A stretch of 50,863 nucleotides of DNA from Polynucleobacter meluiroseus (GCA_945901245.1 CAMDKY010000011.1:1-50863), one strand, 5' to 3'. Shown: positions 1 through 8,890, counted from the stretch's first letter. Made by a program: numbers and translations. The notes: generated from the letters alone by a model not told the origin.

Positions 1-1002
1 CGCGAAACAAAAAAGAAAAAAGTATTAACGGTTTCGTGTGACGTCTATCGTCCTGCCGCGATTGAGCAATTAGAAACCGTTAGTAAATTGGTTGGGGTGG
101 AGTGCTTCCCCAGCAATACCAGTCAAAAGCCAGTGGACATAGCCAACAATGCCCTCGACTGGGCACGGCGCCACTACTTTGATGTGCTGATTGTGGATAC
201 CGCCGGTCGCTTGGGTATTGATGAAGCTCTGATGCGGGAGATTGCGCAGTTGCACAGCGCTGTCAAGCCTATCGAGACTCTCTTTGTGGTCGATGCAATG
301 CTGGGTCAAGACGCCGTCAACACGGCCAAGGCATTCCACGAGGCGCTTCCATTGAGCGGTGTAGTGCTCACCAAACTCGATGGCGATTCCCGCGGCGGTG
401 CTGCCCTCTCAGTTCGTCATGTCACCGGGGTACCACTGAAGTTCATCGGCGTCGCCGAGAAGATGGATGGTCTAGAACCATTTGATGCCGAGCGCATGGC
501 CAACCGCATTTTGGGTATGGGCGATATTCTGGCTTTGGTAGAACAAGCCCATCAAAACATCGACGTTGCCAAAGCCGAAAAGCTCGCCGCAAAGATGCAA
601 AAAGGCGGATTTGATCTAGCGGATTTTCGGGATCAGATTTCTCAAATGCAGCAAATGGGCGGTATGGCCAATATGATGGATAAATTACCCAGCCATATGA
701 CGCAAAACGCCGGCAAGATCAATATGAGTCAAGCGGATCTGCAAATTAAACGCATGCGCGGCATCATCGACAGCATGACGGTTCAGGAGCGCAGCAAGCC
801 TGAGCTACTGAAAGCAAGTCGTAAGCGCCGCATTGCGGCAGGTGCCGGTGTTCAAGTGCAAGAAGTCAATCGCATGCTCGCGCAGTTTGAGCAAATGCAA
901 ACCATGATGAAGCAATTTAAGGGCGGCAAGATGGCCCGCATGATGGGCTCGATGGCAGCGCGTGGCGCGGCTAAAGGGCTTGGCGGCCTATTTAAAAAAT
1001 AG
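1..1002 (+). CDS. ffh: Signal recognition particle protein Ffh (5' end cut by window)
   Basis: Fifty-four kDa subunit of the signal recognition particle, a GTPase that binds signal peptides on ribosomes together with 4.5S RNA and docks them at FtsY on the membrane. The frame is open from base 1, so the N domain and the P-loop are missing; 333 codons remain. Visible G-domain motifs are DVYRPAA near the start, then DTAGR, then TKLDGDSRGG, then the FIGVAEKMDGLEPF closing loop. The C-terminal third is the methionine-rich M domain (QMQQMGGMANMM and following), which binds the RNA and signal sequence, ending in GLGGLFKK. Convergent with proS, with only 42 bp between the stops and no clear terminator hairpin there. 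Identification is secure; only the 5' truncation is a window effect. Confidence 0.98.
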   Translation, partial: RETKKKKVLTVSCDVYRPAAIEQLETVSKLVGVECFPSNTSQKPVDIANNALDWARRHYFDVLIVDTAGRLGIDEALMREIAQLHSAVKPIETLFVVDAMLGQDAVNTAKAFHEALPLSGVVLTKLDGDSRGGAALSVRHVTGVPLKFIGVAEKMDGLEPFDAERMANRILGMGDILALVEQAHQNIDVAKAEKLAAKMQKGGFDLADFRDQISQMQQMGGMANMMDKLPSHMTQNAGKINMSQADLQIKRMRGIIDSMTVQERSKPELLKASRKRRIAAGAGVQVQEVNRMLAQFEQMQTMMKQFKGGKMARMMGSMAARGAAKGLGGLFKK

Positions 1003-1044
1003 CCGCACTATCCACACACTGCCCACGTACTGCCCATTAATTAA

Positions 1045-2787
1045 TTAGGCGATCGCTTGCTTGGCTGCTTGAACAGTAGCAATGACATGTTCTTTAATGG
1101 CTGCAAGCGAAATATTCTGCGCGGCACTTTCAGTGCGCCCCTGAAACTCGACCTGCCCCTCTTTCAGTCCGCGCTCACCAATCACCACGCGGTAAGGCAC
1201 ACCAATCAGCTCCCAGTCCGCAAACATCGCACCCGGGCGCTCACCGCGGTTATCCAGCACCACGTCAACGCCTGCAAGCACAAGTGCGTCGTGCAAGGCG
1301 TCGGCCTCCGCTTTGACGGCTTCCGACTTATCGTAGCCCACCGGGCAAATGACGACCTCAAATGGCGCCATCGAAATCGGCCAGACAATACCCCGATCAT
1401 CATGGCCCTGTTCAATTGCTGCCCCAAGCAAACGCGTTACGCCAATCCCATAGCAACCCATCACCATCGGTTGTGCTTTACCGTTCTCATCCAAATAGGT
1501 GCAACGCATTGCTTCGGAGTAGCGCGTACCCAATTGAAAGACGTGTCCCACTTCAATGCCGCGGCAAATTTCGACAACACCTTTGCCATCGGGCGACGGA
1601 TCGCCGGCGACGGCATTTCGAATGTCGGCAACCTGCGGCAAGGGCAAGTCACGCTCCCAGTTCACACCCGTCAAATGAAATCCAGTAGCGTTCGCGCCGC
1701 AGACAAAGTCACTCATATTGGCTACGGTGCGATCAGCGATGATGACGACATCGGAGCGAACACCAACCGGACCCAAGGAGCCTGGGCTCGCATTGCATAC
1801 GGCGGCGATTTCTGCCTCGCTGGCAAAACGGGATTCGGCTAGGCCAGGAATTTTGCTCAGCTTGATTTCATTTAACTCGTGATCACCGCGCAGCAAGAGC
1901 ATGAAGAGTTTGGCTGGGCCTTTCTCTTGATCCACTGCAAAAACCAAAGTCTTCACGGTTTGCTCGAGCGGAAGGGACAAGAACTGCGCGACTTGATCGC
2001 AGCGCGTTTGATCGGGTGTTGCCACCTTTTGCATTGCGACCGTTGGCGCAGCGCGAACGGATATTAATGAAACCGACTCCGCAGCTTCTAAATTGGCTGC
2101 GTAATCGGAGTTAGGGCAATACACAATGGCATCTTCACCGGTATCGGCAATCACATGAAATTCTTGGCTGCCTGAGCCGCCAATCGCACCATTGTCCGCC
2201 GTAACAGCTCTGAACACCAAACCCATGCGCTCAAAAATACGGATGTAAGCGTCAAACATCAGCTGATATGACTGCGTAAGGCCTGCTGCATCGCGATCAA
2301 AGGAATAGGCATCCTTCATGCTGAACTCACGGCCGCGCATGATGCCAAAACGGGGGCGGCGCTCATCGCGAAACTTGGTCTGAATCTGATAGAAGTTCAC
2401 TGGTAACTGCTTGTAACTGCGGATTTCATTGCGAGCCAAATCGGTCACTACCTCTTCGGAGGTAGGCTGTATTAAAAAATCGCGCTCATGCCGATCTTTA
2501 ATTCGGAGTAATTCAGGGCCCATCTTTTCCCAACGGCCCGTTTCTTGCCACAGCTCTGCTGGCTGAATCATGGGCATGAGTAGTTCAATCGCACCCGCTC
2601 GGTTCATTTCTTCGCGAATGATATTTTCCACCTTGCGAATCACCTTTAAACCCAGTGGCAGGTAGTTGTAAATCCCAGCACTCAACTTCCGAATCAGGCC
2701 AGCACGCACCATGAGTTGATGCGAGACCACCTCAGCGTCTGAAGGGGCTTCTTTAAGGGTCGCGAGAAAGGTTTGTGTGGCTTTCAT
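1045..2787 (-). CDS. proS: Prolyl-tRNA synthetase (bacterial type with editing domain)
   Basis: Class II aminoacyl-tRNA synthetase that charges tRNA-Pro in the cytoplasm. The 580-aa length fits the bacterial ProS type with an inserted editing (INS) domain. The TSEE loop is at residues 109-112. Motif 2 is around 139-154 ([10 protein letters not shown] then RGREF). The INS editing domain, which hydrolyses Ala-tRNA-Pro, occupies about 230-390. Motif 3 is the [13 protein letters not shown] segment near 445, followed by the anticodon-binding domain. The start [15 protein letters not shown] matches the family. Divergent from rppH across a 48-bp gap that holds a palindrome. A tRNA-Pro gene lies about 5 kb away, with no reason to think the two are linked. 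Confidence 0.98.
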   Translation of the reverse strand: MKATQTFLATLKEAPSDAEVVSHQLMVRAGLIRKLSAGIYNYLPLGLKVIRKVENIIREEMNRAGAIELLMPMIQPAELWQETGRWEKMGPELLRIKDRHERDFLIQPTSEEVVTDLARNEIRSYKQLPVNFYQIQTKFRDERRPRFGIMRGREFSMKDAYSFDRDAAGLTQSYQLMFDAYIRIFERMGLVFRAVTADNGAIGGSGSQEFHVIADTGEDAIVYCPNSDYAANLEAAESVSLISVRAAPTVAMQKVATPDQTRCDQVAQFLSLPLEQTVKTLVFAVDQEKGPAKLFMLLLRGDHELNEIKLSKIPGLAESRFASEAEIAAVCNASPGSLGPVGVRSDVVIIADRTVANMSDFVCGANATGFHLTGVNWERDLPLPQVADIRNAVAGDPSPDGKGVVEICRGIEVGHVFQLGTRYSEAMRCTYLDENGKAQPMVMGCYGIGVTRLLGAAIEQGHDDRGIVWPISMAPFEVVICPVGYDKSEAVKAEADALHDALVLAGVDVVLDNRGERPGAMFADWELIGVPYRVVIGERGLKEGQVEFQGRTESAAQNISLAAIKEHVIATVQAAKQAIA

Positions 2788-2797
2788 GTATAGATAT

Positions 2798-2813
2798 AAT
2801 CAATTCATTGATT
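2798..2813. promoter_or_regulatory. Palindrome in the proS/rppH divergent promoter region
   Basis: Perfect inverted repeat AATCAAT-TC-ATTGATT in the 48-bp space between the divergent starts of proS and rppH. It overlaps the TATAAT box (2795-2800) that would serve rppH on the plus strand, with a weak TTGTGT at 2773-2778 16 bp upstream. An operator or a simple AT-rich promoter coincidence are both possible. The binding protein is unknown. Confidence 0.35.
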
Positions 2814-2835
2814 TTAAAGGATTCGAAGCGCGATT

Positions 2836-3411
2836 ATGCTCGACCGTGAAGGGTATCGACCCAATGTCGGCATTGTCCTCCTTAACGGCTCCAATGAGGT
2901 TTTCTGGGGAAAACGCGTTGGGCAGCATTCGTGGCAGTTCCCTCAGGGCGGGATTCAGCATGGTGAAAGCCCAGAAGAGGCCATGTACCGCGAGTTGCAC
3001 GAAGAGGTTGGCTTGCTACCACACCATGTCCAGATAATTGGACGGACCAGGGACTGGCTTCGCTATGATGTCCCAGAGGAGTTTTTGCGCCGTCAAACTG
3101 CTAGCCGCATGCAACGGGCCAGCTACCGAGGTCAAAAGCAGATTTGGTTTTTACTGCGCCTGACTGGGCAGGATAGCGACATTCACCTGCGCGCTACCGA
3201 GCACCCTGAGTTTGATGCCTGGCGCTGGCATCCCTATTGGATTGAGCTCGATACCGTAGTGGATTTTAAGCGCGAGGTGTATGAATTGGCTTTATCCGAA
3301 CTGGCGCGCTACCTGACCCGTAATCTGAAATTACAACAACTCGTTTGGGGGGTGCCCCTCGACCTTGCACAGCACGTTCGACACCACGACTCAGATGCCC
3401 CATCCAACTAA
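2836..3411 (+). CDS. rppH: RNA pyrophosphohydrolase, Nudix family
   Basis: Removes pyrophosphate from the 5' triphosphate end of mRNA, opening it to RNase E decay. The complete Nudix box is visible: G38, five residues, E44, seven residues, R52-E53, then E56-E57 and G59. The start [15 protein letters not shown] and the WQFPQGG segment are typical of the RppH/NudH branch rather than MutT. At 191 aa it is slightly longer than E. coli RppH (176 aa), with an extended C-terminal tail. AAAGGA at 2816-2821 is a possible but distant ribosome binding site. A CNP1-like lipoprotein gene follows 25 bp downstream and is probably co-transcribed. Confidence 0.95.
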   Translation: MLDREGYRPNVGIVLLNGSNEVFWGKRVGQHSWQFPQGGIQHGESPEEAMYRELHEEVGLLPHHVQIIGRTRDWLRYDVPEEFLRRQTASRMQRASYRGQKQIWFLLRLTGQDSDIHLRATEHPEFDAWRWHPYWIELDTVVDFKREVYELALSELARYLTRNLKLQQLVWGVPLDLAQHVRHHDSDAPSN

Positions 3412-3436
3412 AGCAGTCCTTTTTTAGGCAAAGCCC

Positions 3437-4009
3437 ATGCATACCCCCACTATTACGCGTTCGCGCTTATTTGTCTATGCAGGTTGCTTGCTGGTTTCGG
3501 TAAGCATCGTAAGCTGCTCTGGTGACCCTCTGGTCAGCGGCGTTGATCCCTATGCCCCCACGGTTTTTAAGGAAGGCAATACCAGCATGCCGCTGGTTCC
3601 ACCCAATCCCAAAACCCTACTGCCATTTTATGTATCGGAAACCACGATCTTTAAGTTTGCCATCGATACTCAATCGATCTTGATTGGCAATGACGGTGTC
3701 ACGCGCTATATGGTGCAAATCACCAGCCCCAGCGGATCAAAACAAACCCAATACGAAGGCATTCGCTGCGATTCCTTTCAAGCCCGTCTTTATGGGACGT
3801 ATGAGGCCAATTCAGGTTGGCGCGAAAACCCCCTAGGTGGCTGGGCTACGATCAAAGACAACATCCCCAATCGCTATCAAGCCGCTTTAGCGCAAGGCGC
3901 CATTTGCAATTTATCCAGTCAAGATAAAAGTATCAAATCGGTACTCAGATCACTTAACCCCAATAGTTTTATTGGCGGAAATCAAGTCCCTGATTTACCA
4001 GGTAATTAG
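3437..4009 (+). CDS. CNP1-like family lipoprotein, function unknown
   Basis: A 190-aa protein resembling the CNP1-like family (PF08750), which is found mainly in betaproteobacteria and has no established role. The N-terminus has basic residues, a hydrophobic stretch at about 11-23, and a lipobox IVSC ending at Cys27, so it is predicted to be a lipoprotein. The core contains FAIDTQSILIGNDGVTRYMVQI, YEGIRC and a second conserved cysteine near the end (AICNLSS), the arrangement expected for this family. The two core cysteines could form a disulfide in the periplasm, which is inference. It follows rppH by 25 bp and is convergent with proB, with 11 bp between the stops. Family assignment is from recalled sequence pattern, not a search. 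Confidence 0.75.
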   Translation: MHTPTITRSRLFVYAGCLLVSVSIVSCSGDPLVSGVDPYAPTVFKEGNTSMPLVPPNPKTLLPFYVSETTIFKFAIDTQSILIGNDGVTRYMVQITSPSGSKQTQYEGIRCDSFQARLYGTYEANSGWRENPLGGWATIKDNIPNRYQAALAQGAICNLSSQDKSIKSVLRSLNPNSFIGGNQVPDLPGN

Positions 4010-4020
4010 ACAATATCGAC

Positions 4021-4812
4021 CTATTGCTGCGGGCTAAGGCAAGACCCAATTTGTTCGCCAGCAAATAGTCGGGTTAGCGCCCCTGGCTCATGACCCGATG
4101 CAATCACCGTCGTTGTGCCCGTTGCAGCAGCAGTTTTAGCAGCCAGGACTTTTGTCAGCATGCCACCTTTGCTGAGCGCGCTTCCAGCGCCGCCCGCCAT
4201 CGTCTCTAAATTCGGATCACCAGATATGGCATTGGCAACGAGGCTTGCGCTGGTGTCTTTTCTGGGATCAGCCGTGTAGAGGCCGCCTTGGTCCGTCAAG
4301 ATCACCAGGGCATCTGCACATACTAAGTTGGCGACTAATGCTGCAAGATGATCGTTATCCCCAAACTTAATCTCATCGGTCACGACCGTATCGTTTTCAT
4401 TAATGATAGGCACCACACCCAATTGCAGCAAAGTAGTGAGTGTTGCCTTGGCATTCGCATTGCGCTCGCTATTCGCTAAATCGGCATTAGTGAGTAAGAC
4501 TTGGGCACTACGCAAACCAAAACGGGCAAAGGAACTTTCATATACCTGTACTAGGCCCATTTGACCCACTGCAGCGGCAGCCTGTAACTGATGAATTTCA
4601 GTGGGGCGCTGTATCCATGCAAGGCGCTGCATCCCTTCAGCAATTGCACCAGAACTCACCATCAAGACCTCGCAGCCCGATTTTTGCAAGCCAGCGACTT
4701 GTTCTGCCCAATTGGCGATGGCTGCGTGATCCAAGCCTTCACCATTGTTGGTAACCAAGCTAGAGCCCACCTTCACCACAATCCGTTTTGCGTTCTGTAT
4801 TCCCATGTACAT
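4021..4812 (-). CDS. proB: Glutamate 5-kinase, kinase domain only (no PUA domain)
   Basis: Phosphorylates L-glutamate to gamma-glutamyl phosphate, the first step of proline synthesis. The 263 aa consist of one amino acid kinase domain: [12 protein letters not shown] at the N-terminus (phosphate-binding), [11 protein letters not shown], the [27 protein letters not shown] region that binds glutamate, and [11 protein letters not shown] near the end. E. coli ProB is 367 aa with a C-terminal PUA domain. Here the protein stops right after the kinase fold, and the stop lies 11 bp from the convergent gene, so there is no room for a PUA domain. Start is MYMGIQ at 4812 or the ATG at 4806. It lies 24 bp downstream of obgE and is probably co-transcribed. 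proA is not in the window. Confidence 0.93.
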   Translation of the reverse strand: MYMGIQNAKRIVVKVGSSLVTNNGEGLDHAAIANWAEQVAGLQKSGCEVLMVSSGAIAEGMQRLAWIQRPTEIHQLQAAAAVGQMGLVQVYESSFARFGLRSAQVLLTNADLANSERNANAKATLTTLLQLGVVPIINENDTVVTDEIKFGDNDHLAALVANLVCADALVILTDQGGLYTADPRKDTSASLVANAISGDPNLETMAGGAGSALSKGGMLTKVLAAKTAAATGTTTVIASGHEPGALTRLFAGEQIGSCLSPQQ

Positions 4813-4836
4813 CTCAATCGTATTGTTTATTCCAAA

Positions 4837-5943
4837 TTAATCTTCAGCGTCCATCACCTTGCGTGCACGCTCATCATCGTTGCCTTGATAGCGCGGATCA
4901 ATTGCGCGCTCCTCTGCCGCATCGTGCTCACGACGTACCGAATCTAAGTAATCTTGCAAGGCATAGCAGAGCTTTTCACAACCGAGACCAGTCAAGGCTG
5001 AAATCTCAAAGACGGGGCCCTTCCATTTGAAGCGCTTAATGAAGTCTTTTACCTTTGCGGCACGCTCATCCTCTGGGATCATGTCGATCTTATTGAGCAC
5101 CAACCAACGCGGCTTTTCAGCCAAAGCCTCATCGTATTTATGCAATTCATTGACGATCGCTTTTGCATCGGCAACGTTATCCACACCTTCATCAAAAGGT
5201 GCCAGATCAACCATGTGCAACAAAACACCCGTACGCTGTAAATGGCGTAAGAATCGATGGCCTAAACCAGCGCCTTCTGCTGCGCCCTCAATCAAACCCG
5301 GAATGTCGGCAATCACAAAGCTACGCTCTTGCCCCACGCGCACCACCCCTAAATTCGGATGCAAGGTCGTGAACGGATAGTCAGCAATTTTTGGTCTGGC
5401 GTTCGATACCGCAGTAATCAAAGTGGATTTGCCGGCATTGGGCATGCCCAGTAGACCCACATCGGCCAGCACCTTTAACTCGAGCTTGAGCTTGCGACGG
5501 TCCCCTGGCTTTCCATTGGTCTTTTGCCGCGGCGCGCGATTCGTACTGCTCTTAAAGTGAATGTTGCCCCAGCCACCAACACCGCCCTCGGCCAAGCAGA
5601 GGCGCTCACCATGGGTAGTCAGGTCGGCAATTAAGTCACCGGTATCAAAATCAGAAATGATGGTGCCTACCGGCATGCGTAATTCAATATCGATGCCAGC
5701 CCGGCCATAGCAATCGGCACCGCGCCCTGGCTCACCATTTTTAGCGGTGTGGGTTTTGGCATAACGATAATCAATCAAGGTATTTATGTTGCGATCAGCG
5801 ACTGCATAGACACTGCCACCGCGCCCGCCATCGCCGCCATCAGGCCCACCAAACTCGATGAACTTTTCTCGGCGCATGGAAGCACTGCCGGCGCCACCGT
5901 CGCCAGCAATTACTTCGATTCGAGCTTCGTCAATAAATTTCAT
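4837..5943 (-). CDS. obgE: GTPase ObgE/CgtA
   Basis: Essential GTPase that associates with the 50S ribosomal subunit and links ribosome assembly to growth state. The glycine-rich OBG domain fills the first 160 residues ([27 protein letters not shown]). The G domain follows: G1 [12 protein letters not shown]3 [17 protein letters not shown]4 NKID, and SAL as G5. At 368 aa it is near the usual length; the C-terminal tail is acidic ([14 protein letters not shown]). The start MKFIDEA is the family start, so it is firm. Yet a terminator hairpin with six T residues ends only 4 nt before this ATG, with no normal Shine-Dalgarno between. Downstream is proB. Confidence 0.98.
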   Translation of the reverse strand: MKFIDEARIEVIAGDGGAGSASMRREKFIEFGGPDGGDGGRGGSVYAVADRNINTLIDYRYAKTHTAKNGEPGRGADCYGRAGIDIELRMPVGTIISDFDTGDLIADLTTHGERLCLAEGGVGGWGNIHFKSSTNRAPRQKTNGKPGDRRKLKLELKVLADVGLLGMPNAGKSTLITAVSNARPKIADYPFTTLHPNLGVVRVGQERSFVIADIPGLIEGAAEGAGLGHRFLRHLQRTGVLLHMVDLAPFDEGVDNVADAKAIVNELHKYDEALAEKPRWLVLNKIDMIPEDERAAKVKDFIKRFKWKGPVFEISALTGLGCEKLCYALQDYLDSVRREHDAAEERAIDPRYQGNDDERARKVMDAED

Positions 5944-5947
5944 GAAT

Positions 5948-5973
5948 AAAAAAGGCCTCGCTGTGCGAGGCCT
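5948..5973 (-). terminator. Intrinsic terminator of rplU-rpmA, abutting obgE
   Basis: Nine-bp perfect stem AGGCCTCGC / GCGAGGCCT (5953-5961 with 5965-5973) and a 3-nt loop. On the minus strand it is followed directly by six T residues and then ATTC and the obgE ATG. This is a textbook Rho-independent terminator for the rplU-rpmA transcript. Since it ends at the obgE start codon, obgE needs read-through, or a promoter upstream of the hairpin. Confidence 0.85.
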
Positions 5974-6034
5974 GTTCCTAAGAGTTAAATTTCGGTGTTA
6001 CGTTCAGAAATTAAACGGCCTCAGTCAGGCTGCC

Positions 6035-6295
6035 TTATGAACGAGGCAATACCGAAACTTGGGCCTTATTCAAAGCGCCTTTAACACCAAACTGCACTTG
6101 ACCATCGATTAATGCAAATAGAGTGTGGTCTTTACCAATGCCAACGTTTGCGCCAGGATGAACCTTGGTGCCACGTTGACGAATGATGATGCTGCCAGCA
6201 TTAATGTGCTCGCCACCAAATACTTTCACGCCTAAGCGTTTCGATTCTGAGTCGCGGCCATTTCGTGTTGAGCCGCCGCCTTTTTTCTGTGCCAT
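6035..6295 (-). CDS. rpmA: 50S ribosomal protein L27
   Basis: Ribosomal protein bL27, whose N-terminus reaches the peptidyl transferase centre. The 86 aa start [24 protein letters not shown], the classical bacterial form without the cleavable N-terminal extension known in Firmicutes. The [16 protein letters not shown] segment is also diagnostic. It lies 33 bp downstream of rplU in the usual rplU-rpmA-obgE order. The 3' side ends 61 bp before a strong terminator hairpin. Confidence 0.98.
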   Translation of the reverse strand: MAQKKGGGSTRNGRDSESKRLGVKVFGGEHINAGSIIIRQRGTKVHPGANVGIGKDHTLFALIDGQVQFGVKGALNKAQVSVLPRS

Positions 6296-6328
6296 TGTTC
6301 TTCTCCTGCTATTTCAGCGTGTGCCTAG

Positions 6329-6640
6329 TTAGGCCTTGATCGTATTAATCAAAATTTCAGTGAAATTCTGACGATGACCTTGGTGTTTTTGATAGTGCTT
6401 GCGCCGGCGCATCTTAAAGATTTTCACTTTGTCGTGACGTCCTTGGGAGATGACAGTGGCCATCACAGCGGCACCATTAACCAGTGGATCACCCAACTTG
6501 AGTGAAGCGCCCTCGCCTACGGCGAGAACTTGGTCTAAGGTAATTTCGCTGCCGATATCCGCTGGTATCTGTTCTATTTTCAATTTTTCACCAGCAGCAA
6601 CTTTATACTGTTTGCCACCGGTTTTTATGACCGCGTACAT
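6329..6640 (-). CDS. rplU: 50S ribosomal protein L21
   Basis: Ribosomal protein bL21, which binds 23S rRNA next to L20. I place the start at the ATG giving [14 protein letters not shown] (103 aa, the family length). A longer reading from an upstream TTG is rejected because its AGG second codon is part of the Shine-Dalgarno sequence (GAGG, 9 nt before the ATG). Conserved features include [18 protein letters not shown], the K/R-rich [19 protein letters not shown] segment and a C-terminal TxxxINTI-like end. It is the first gene of the operon with rpmA, with a near-perfect promoter about 60 bp upstream. Confidence 0.98.
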   Translation of the reverse strand: MYAVIKTGGKQYKVAAGEKLKIEQIPADIGSEITLDQVLAVGEGASLKLGDPLVNGAAVMATVISQGRHDKVKIFKMRRRKHYQKHQGHRQNFTEILINTIKA

Positions 6641-6702
6641 GGTTTGAAACCTCAAATTAATGAAACATTGAAGCTAATCCACACGGACTAGCTGAGCCGA
6701 TT

Positions 6703-6731
6703 ATTATATCTTGCATGAGTACCACTGTCAA
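6703..6731 (-). promoter_or_regulatory. Consensus sigma70 promoter for rplU-rpmA
   Basis: Reading on the minus strand, the -35 hexamer is TTGACA (6726-6731), the spacer is exactly 17 bp, and the -10 hexamer is TATAAT (6703-6708). All twelve positions match consensus. The -35 box lies inside the 5' coding end of the divergent ispB. The predicted transcription start is near 6696, giving a leader of about 55 nt before the rplU ATG. Confidence 0.85.
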
Positions 6732-7719
6732 AACTCCTGATCTGGGTGCCATTTTGGCCCCCATAGCCCCTGATTTAAAGGCTCTAGACGAGGTTATTAA
6801 GTGCCGTTTGGCCTCTGAAGTGGCCTTAATTGACCAGATTTCAGGCTATATCATCCAATCCGGCGGGAAGCGGGTACGCCCTGCCTTGCTGATTTTGGTC
6901 GCCAAAGCCCTCTCCAGCGACCGAGAAATCCCCCATGTGCTGGATTTAGCCGCTGTCGTCGAATTTATTCACACCGCCACCCTCTTGCACGACGATGTCG
7001 TTGATGAATCCACCCTGCGCCGTGGGCGTGAGACTGCCAATGCGGCCTTTGGTAACGCTGCCAGTGTGCTCGTAGGGGATTTCTTGTACTCCCGGGCATT
7101 CCAAATGATGGTGGAGCCTAACGACATTCGGATCATGCAGATTTTGTCCGACGCCACCAATACGATCGCCGAGGGTGAGGTATTGCAGCTCCTGAACATG
7201 AATGACCCCGAAGTAGATGAATCGAGCTACCTTCAAGTGATTCGCTATAAAACCGCCAAATTGTTTGAGGCTTCCAGTGAGTTGGGCGCTATTTTGGCTG
7301 GCGCGAGCAATAGCGAGCGCGAACTCGCTGCTGCTTTTGGTCGCCACATTGGCACCGCATTTCAGCTGATGGACGATTTACTCGACTACACCGCTAGCCC
7401 TGAACAAATGGGCAAAAACGCCGGGGACGATCTGCGCGAGGGTAAGCCAACACTCCCTTTAATTTACTTATTGGAAAACGGCAATTCGGAGGAGCAGTTT
7501 TTAGTGCGCTCAGCCATTATGCAAAATACCGATCTTCCAGAAGACGTATTCGAGCAAATTCTGACTGCGGTCCAGGGCTCTGGCGCACTGGAATACACCC
7601 AACTGGCTGCCAAACGCGAAGCAGACCTGGCGCTTGGCAATATCAAAGCCTTCCCAAAGAATGCTGCTACAGACTCCCTGATTGCACTATGCGAATACTC
7701 TCTTGCAAGGCAAATGTAG
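6715..7719 (+). CDS. ispB: Octaprenyl diphosphate synthase (long-chain trans-prenyltransferase)
   Basis: Elongates farnesyl diphosphate with isopentenyl diphosphate to make the ubiquinone side chain. The 334 aa carry GGKRVRPAL (residues 50-58), the first aspartate-rich motif HDDVVDESTLRRGR with D93, D94 and D97, and the second QLMDDLLDY with D219, D220 and D223. A small alanine (A88) sits five residues before the first motif, as in long-chain enzymes, where bulky residues would limit chain length. Eight carbon units is assumed from betaproteobacterial relatives, not seen. The start ATG is only 7 nt after a TATTAT box, and the region is shared with the divergent rplU promoter. coq7 in this window uses the same pathway. 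Confidence 0.93.
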   Translation: MSTTVKTPDLGAILAPIAPDLKALDEVIKCRLASEVALIDQISGYIIQSGGKRVRPALLILVAKALSSDREIPHVLDLAAVVEFIHTATLLHDDVVDESTLRRGRETANAAFGNAASVLVGDFLYSRAFQMMVEPNDIRIMQILSDATNTIAEGEVLQLLNMNDPEVDESSYLQVIRYKTAKLFEASSELGAILAGASNSERELAAAFGRHIGTAFQLMDDLLDYTASPEQMGKNAGDDLREGKPTLPLIYLLENGNSEEQFLVRSAIMQNTDLPEDVFEQILTAVQGSGALEYTQLAAKREADLALGNIKAFPKNAATDSLIALCEYSLARQM

Positions 7720-7796
7720 CCTGCTTTAGCTCCTTTTCCAGGCAGCACTAGTCAGATAAAATAGTTTTACTAGCATCGCCATAGAGCAATATAAAA

Positions 7797-7873
7797 CGGA
7801 ATGTAGCGCAGCCTGGTAGCGCACCTCGTTCGGGACGAGGGGGTCGGAGGTTCGAATCCTCTCATTCCGACCA
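7797..7873 (+). tRNA. tRNA-Pro (anticodon CGG)
   Basis: Full cloverleaf can be drawn. The acceptor stem CGGAATG pairs with CATTCCG. The D stem is GCGC/GCGC. The anticodon stem CCTCG/CGAGG has loop TTCGGGA and anticodon CGG. The T stem GGAGG/CCTCT has loop TTCGAAT. The discriminator is A and the CCA end is encoded. It decodes CCG proline codons. It stands alone between ispB and a minus-strand gene, and no integrase or attachment duplication is seen beside it. Confidence 0.97.
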
Positions 7874-7889
7874 CATCTCCTAGATTGAT

Positions 7890-8834
7890 TTACTTGCCCA
7901 CCGTTTTTAATCGCAAGGCTTTGGCCGTCTCACGCACTGCCTCTGCCTCGGCTTTCAAACGCACTACCTCCTCAGGAGACAAGCACTCAATATTCGAGTA
8001 GTCGAGCTTCCAGCTCGGATCCTCACTCCAGATGAGGGGGGACTGCATCGTGGTTCGGGGTCCGACTGCCGACTCCAATAAACGCAATGCCAACTCAAAA
8101 TTAGTAGCGCGCGACTCTGGATCATTTGGTCTTGCCGCCGCATTACCCAAAGGAAAATCACTAAACAGCATTCGCGGCACACCACAGTACTCGACAATGT
8201 CTTTTGCGCTCGCCATCACGACAGTGGATATGCCTGCAGACTCTAAGGCCCTGGCCAACAGACTTTGGGATTGATGGCAGATCGGACAGTTGGGGATCAA
8301 TACCGCAACATCGACCGCATCTGCTTGGCACATGGCAATGATGGCGGGCGCATCCATCTCGAGGGTATGGCGCTGGCTACGATTACTGGGTAATCCATAA
8401 AAACGGGGCGAGAGCGATGCAATTCGGCCCGATTGCTGGGCAGCATGCGCCGCCTCATAAGGAAACCAGCATTCACTATCGCTCATATTGGCGTGCTTGC
8501 GATCAATCCCAACATGCGCGATGCGCAAATCCGGCTTACTGGCCATTGATGCTGCATAAGGCTCATAAAACTTTGCATTCGCGTTGTATGCTGCGCCTGC
8601 ACCTTGGGGACCCTTATCTGCCTGATGAGGCGCTGCCGTTGTCACCAAGGCCAACCTGGATGCGCTTAGTAGTTTCTTGAGTGGTGTAAATGGTGCGTCG
8701 ATGTAATGCGCCCAGACATAGGGGTTTTCATAGCCTAAGCCTAAGTAGTAGCTGCGGGTCCGCAACATGTAACGCACAGGTTGATCGAATTCCGGGGCAA
8801 AACGGATTTCAGCTGGAACCGCAGACTGGGACAT
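7890..8834 (-). CDS. GrdB-like (glycine/sarcosine/betaine reductase selenoprotein B family) protein without selenocysteine
   Basis: A 314-aa protein I recognise as related to the B component of glycine/betaine reductases. The similarity lies in the [31 protein letters not shown] and [10 protein letters not shown] segments. In clostridial GrdB a selenocysteine sits at the catalytic site. Here the corresponding region seems to read NCPICH, with Cys183 and Cys186 as a CxxC pair and no in-frame TGA. Another cysteine is C169. No GrdA, GrdC/D or selenium genes are near, so glycine reduction is unlikely and the true substrate is unknown. There is no signal peptide. It is divergent from an FAH-family gene across 56 bp, which may hint at a shared catabolic role. 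Family call moderate, function unknown. Confidence 0.65.
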   Translation of the reverse strand: MSQSAVPAEIRFAPEFDQPVRYMLRTRSYYLGLGYENPYVWAHYIDAPFTPLKKLLSASRLALVTTAAPHQADKGPQGAGAAYNANAKFYEPYAASMASKPDLRIAHVGIDRKHANMSDSECWFPYEAAHAAQQSGRIASLSPRFYGLPSNRSQRHTLEMDAPAIIAMCQADAVDVAVLIPNCPICHQSQSLLARALESAGISTVVMASAKDIVEYCGVPRMLFSDFPLGNAAARPNDPESRATNFELALRLLESAVGPRTTMQSPLIWSEDPSWKLDYSNIECLSPEEVVRLKAEAEAVRETAKALRLKTVGK

Positions 8835-8890
8835 AACCGATCCTTGATAAGATAGAACGCATTCAATACTGAAAACAAGAGGAATTCATT

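Noticed and set aside
1003-1044. Terminator between ffh and proS
   Set aside because: Only the short self-complementary TTAATTAA type sequence is present; no stable stem with a T-tract.
1057-1842. Long open frame (261 codons) antisense to proS
   Set aside because: It lies fully inside the well-conserved proS on the other strand, has no recognisable domain, and has composition typical of a shadow frame.
6641-6655. Five-codon upstream extension of rplU from a TTG
   Set aside because: The extension contains the Shine-Dalgarno of the canonical [14 protein letters not shown] start.
7797-7873. tRNA-Pro as an integration site for a mobile element
   Set aside because: No integrase, no repeated tRNA 3' end and no composition change is seen next to it.
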